Shown here one piece after another: positions 57,644-60,000 of a stretch of DNA of 60,000 bases. The stretch is from Takakia lepidozioides (taxonomy: Eukaryota > Streptophyta > Takakiopsida > Takakiales > Takakiaceae). How positions within the stretch are numbered: position 1 is the first letter of the stretch; the number at the start of each line of letters is the position of its first letter. The notes under the pieces are model-generated. The model saw only the letters and a program-made list of their open reading frames with translations. It was not told the origin of the DNA and did not search any database. Where the stretch lies: the NCBI GenBank assembly GCA_030704615.1, contig CM060734.1, forward strand, positions 4,156,001-4,216,000, in the 5' to 3' direction. The position numbers and the translations under genes were made by a program.

Positions 57644-57856
57644 TTATAGCTCCTTGAGTGATCTTTCCGCTTTGGCAATGTGCCCAGGATACCACTGGAC
57701 AAGTCTCGTAGACCTGGTAAGGTAGTCTATGTCACCATCCAAACTTTCCCACTTCTTCTGTACTTCCGCAATAGCTGCCACAGCTCTCACCACCGTTGTG
57801 GGCTGAGGCCGGGACGCGATGGAAAGGGGAGCATGAGAAGATCGCCACGCTTGCAA
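57644..57856 (-). pseudogene. Exon piece of a plastid RbgA/YlqF-type GTPase (DAR GTPase 3-like)
   Basis: Reads KKWESLDGDIDYLTRSTRLV then QWYPGHIAKAERSLKEL. This matches the segment just before the GTPase domain of chloroplast RbgA/YlqF proteins, including the diagnostic QWYPGHI. A TAA follows directly and the GTPase motifs are absent. It lies within E2 in element orientation, so I read it as captured host sequence rather than a working gene. Confidence 0.7.
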
Positions 57857-58910
<1,054 letters not shown>

Positions 58911-59013
58911 CCCATGGCAACAGCAGGGCCAGATGGACTCCTGCCCCAAAATATATATTATAATAGTGCTAAAAACAAACATTGTATCTAGCTTAGCACC
59001 AGCACTAGATAAC

Positions 59014-59029
59014 GCTCATCTCTCTCGAG
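59014..59029 (-). promoter_or_regulatory. Putative self-primed primer-binding site of E2
   Basis: CTCGAGAGAGATGAGC on the minus strand, directly after L; reverse complement of the L segment that reads on the minus strand at 59236-59221. Confidence 0.65.
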
Positions 59030-59386
59030 TGATAAACAAGCTAAGAATGACACACACTCCCAACACAAGAAATATGAAATCCATCACTATCACTCATTGA
59101 AACAGAAGTCGAGCCAGGGGCACCCCAAGCTATGGGGACTCCACCCCACAACAACCTACACTCCCATCATAAGCACACTCATATCTGAATCGATGAAGGA
59201 GCTCGGTCGTGCAGGCTCAACTCGAGAGAGATGAGCTGCGCGACTGCCGCTCTCGTGAAGATAAGACGGACCAGGTGTCAAACTAAACTTGACACCTGAT
59301 TTAACACTTGACCTAAATCCAAGTGTTAAATACAAATAACTAGTTTTATTCTAGTTGTTTTCACACTGTGCTTATTTAACTTGACA
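59030..59386 (-). repeat. L repeat, copy 4 (5' end of E2)
   Basis: TGATAAACAAGC to TTAACTTGACA; shares with copy 2 several block differences from copies 1 and 3 (for example CACACACTCCCAACACAAG instead of CACACTGTTCACACCAG). Confidence 0.85.
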
Positions 59387-60000
59387 ATGAAAACTCTGGC
59401 ATGGTCGGAGAACCTATGGTACCAAAGATGCAGGGTATGCCCAAGGAAATCCCTGTTGTGCAAGTTATGCCCAAACTTGTGGCGGAGGTTAAAGAGGCTC
59501 CTGTTGGTCTCAGTCTGCGCAAAAATTAAGGGTACCCCACAGAACCCGTAAAAGTGTCTAAGTCCCAAGCAGCCCTCTAACAGTCACAGCTCGGCATAGT
59601 CACAGCCGGACACATTGTCTTGGATGACAGTTAGTTAGTTAGGCGGTTAGAACAGCTTGCAGGGAGAATAGGCAGAGTAGCAACATGGACAGGGTCACTT
59701 CTTGGGGGGGAGCACTTCTTGGACATCACTGGAGGAGATCAGGCGGAGAGCACGATCTTGGAAGCGCAGGGATGGAGATTACACAAAGGAGAAGATACGA
59801 CGAGATGATGCTTGATTCATGCAAGCTATAGAGATGCACTGTAGAGCAGATTAGAGACACCATGGCTTCGGCCTGATACTTGATAGATATTAATCTAATA
59901 CATATTTCATACTCACATTGTGTAGAGAGACCTGAGTGAAGCTGTGGAAAGTGTGGGCTCGCCGAATTCGTGAATAGGCTTCCTCGGTCGTCCAAATGGG
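59387..60000 (+). pseudogene. Element X, right part
   Basis: After ATGA the frame interrupted at 52821 continues: NSGMVGEPMVPKMQGMPK, ending at a stop near 59527. Downstream there is no clear protein; a G-run with GGGGGGGAGCACTTCTTGG at 59704-59722 could be a polypurine tract. Confidence 0.5.

Overview
This window looks like nuclear DNA from a green plant or streptophyte alga. Genes are split by GT-AG introns, there are pieces of three plastid-linked plant genes (FZL, a monodehydroascorbate reductase, an RbgA/YlqF-type GTPase), and most of the rest is nested plant-type retroelements. A charophyte such as Chara is my guess from the TE-rich, long-intron style; the sequence alone does not prove it.

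0-7.5 kb: a host gene on the minus strand, FZL, the chloroplast dynamin-like GTPase with a thiamine-phosphate-synthase-like N-terminal domain. At least 11 exons can be placed, most with exact GT-AG junctions and unbroken frames. One intron carries a 5'-truncated LINE with a 16-bp target-site duplication (TSD). 7.5-10.6 kb: mostly non-coding, with a tRNA-derived SINE (11-bp TSD) and a retroelement scrap.

10.577-34.271 kb and 52.822-59.386 kb: two copies (E1, E2) of one minus-strand retrotransposon family with Ty3/gypsy-type polymerase, DDE integrase and a C-terminal PHD finger. Each is bounded by a 4-bp TSD (GAGT, ATGA). The termini are unusual: an 85-bp repeat S and a 356-bp repeat L are arranged S-L-S at one end and L alone at the other, i.e. 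split direct repeats. Next to the lone L is a 16-nt putative primer-binding site that is the exact reverse complement of a segment inside L, suggesting self-priming. Just inside it lies a variable region, which in E2 holds fragments of host plastid genes. E1 is interrupted by a chromovirus (gypsy-2, 17.84-31.12 kb), itself interrupted by an inverted second copy of the same chromovirus (20.520-27.354 kb, TSD TTACG).

34.3-39.9 kb: a decayed MULE-type transposase copy, then a decayed gypsy element (gypsy-3). 39.98-50.85 kb: a probable large MULE-like element with two divergent genes: a transposase (zinc finger, DDE core, SWIM finger) on the minus strand and a multi-exon gene on the plus strand whose C-terminus resembles a permuted DNA N4/N6 methyltransferase. 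Two introns of the second gene hold 12 copies of a palindrome centred on TTGCGTCAACGCAA; a related palindrome recurs five times at 42-bp spacing beyond the transposase.

50.85-52.82 plus 59.39-60 kb: another gag-like element whose reading frame resumes in frame across E2 once one copy of the ATGA duplication is removed. Frameshifts are common in the mobile elements but absent from the placed FZL exons, so they look like real decay rather than assembly error.
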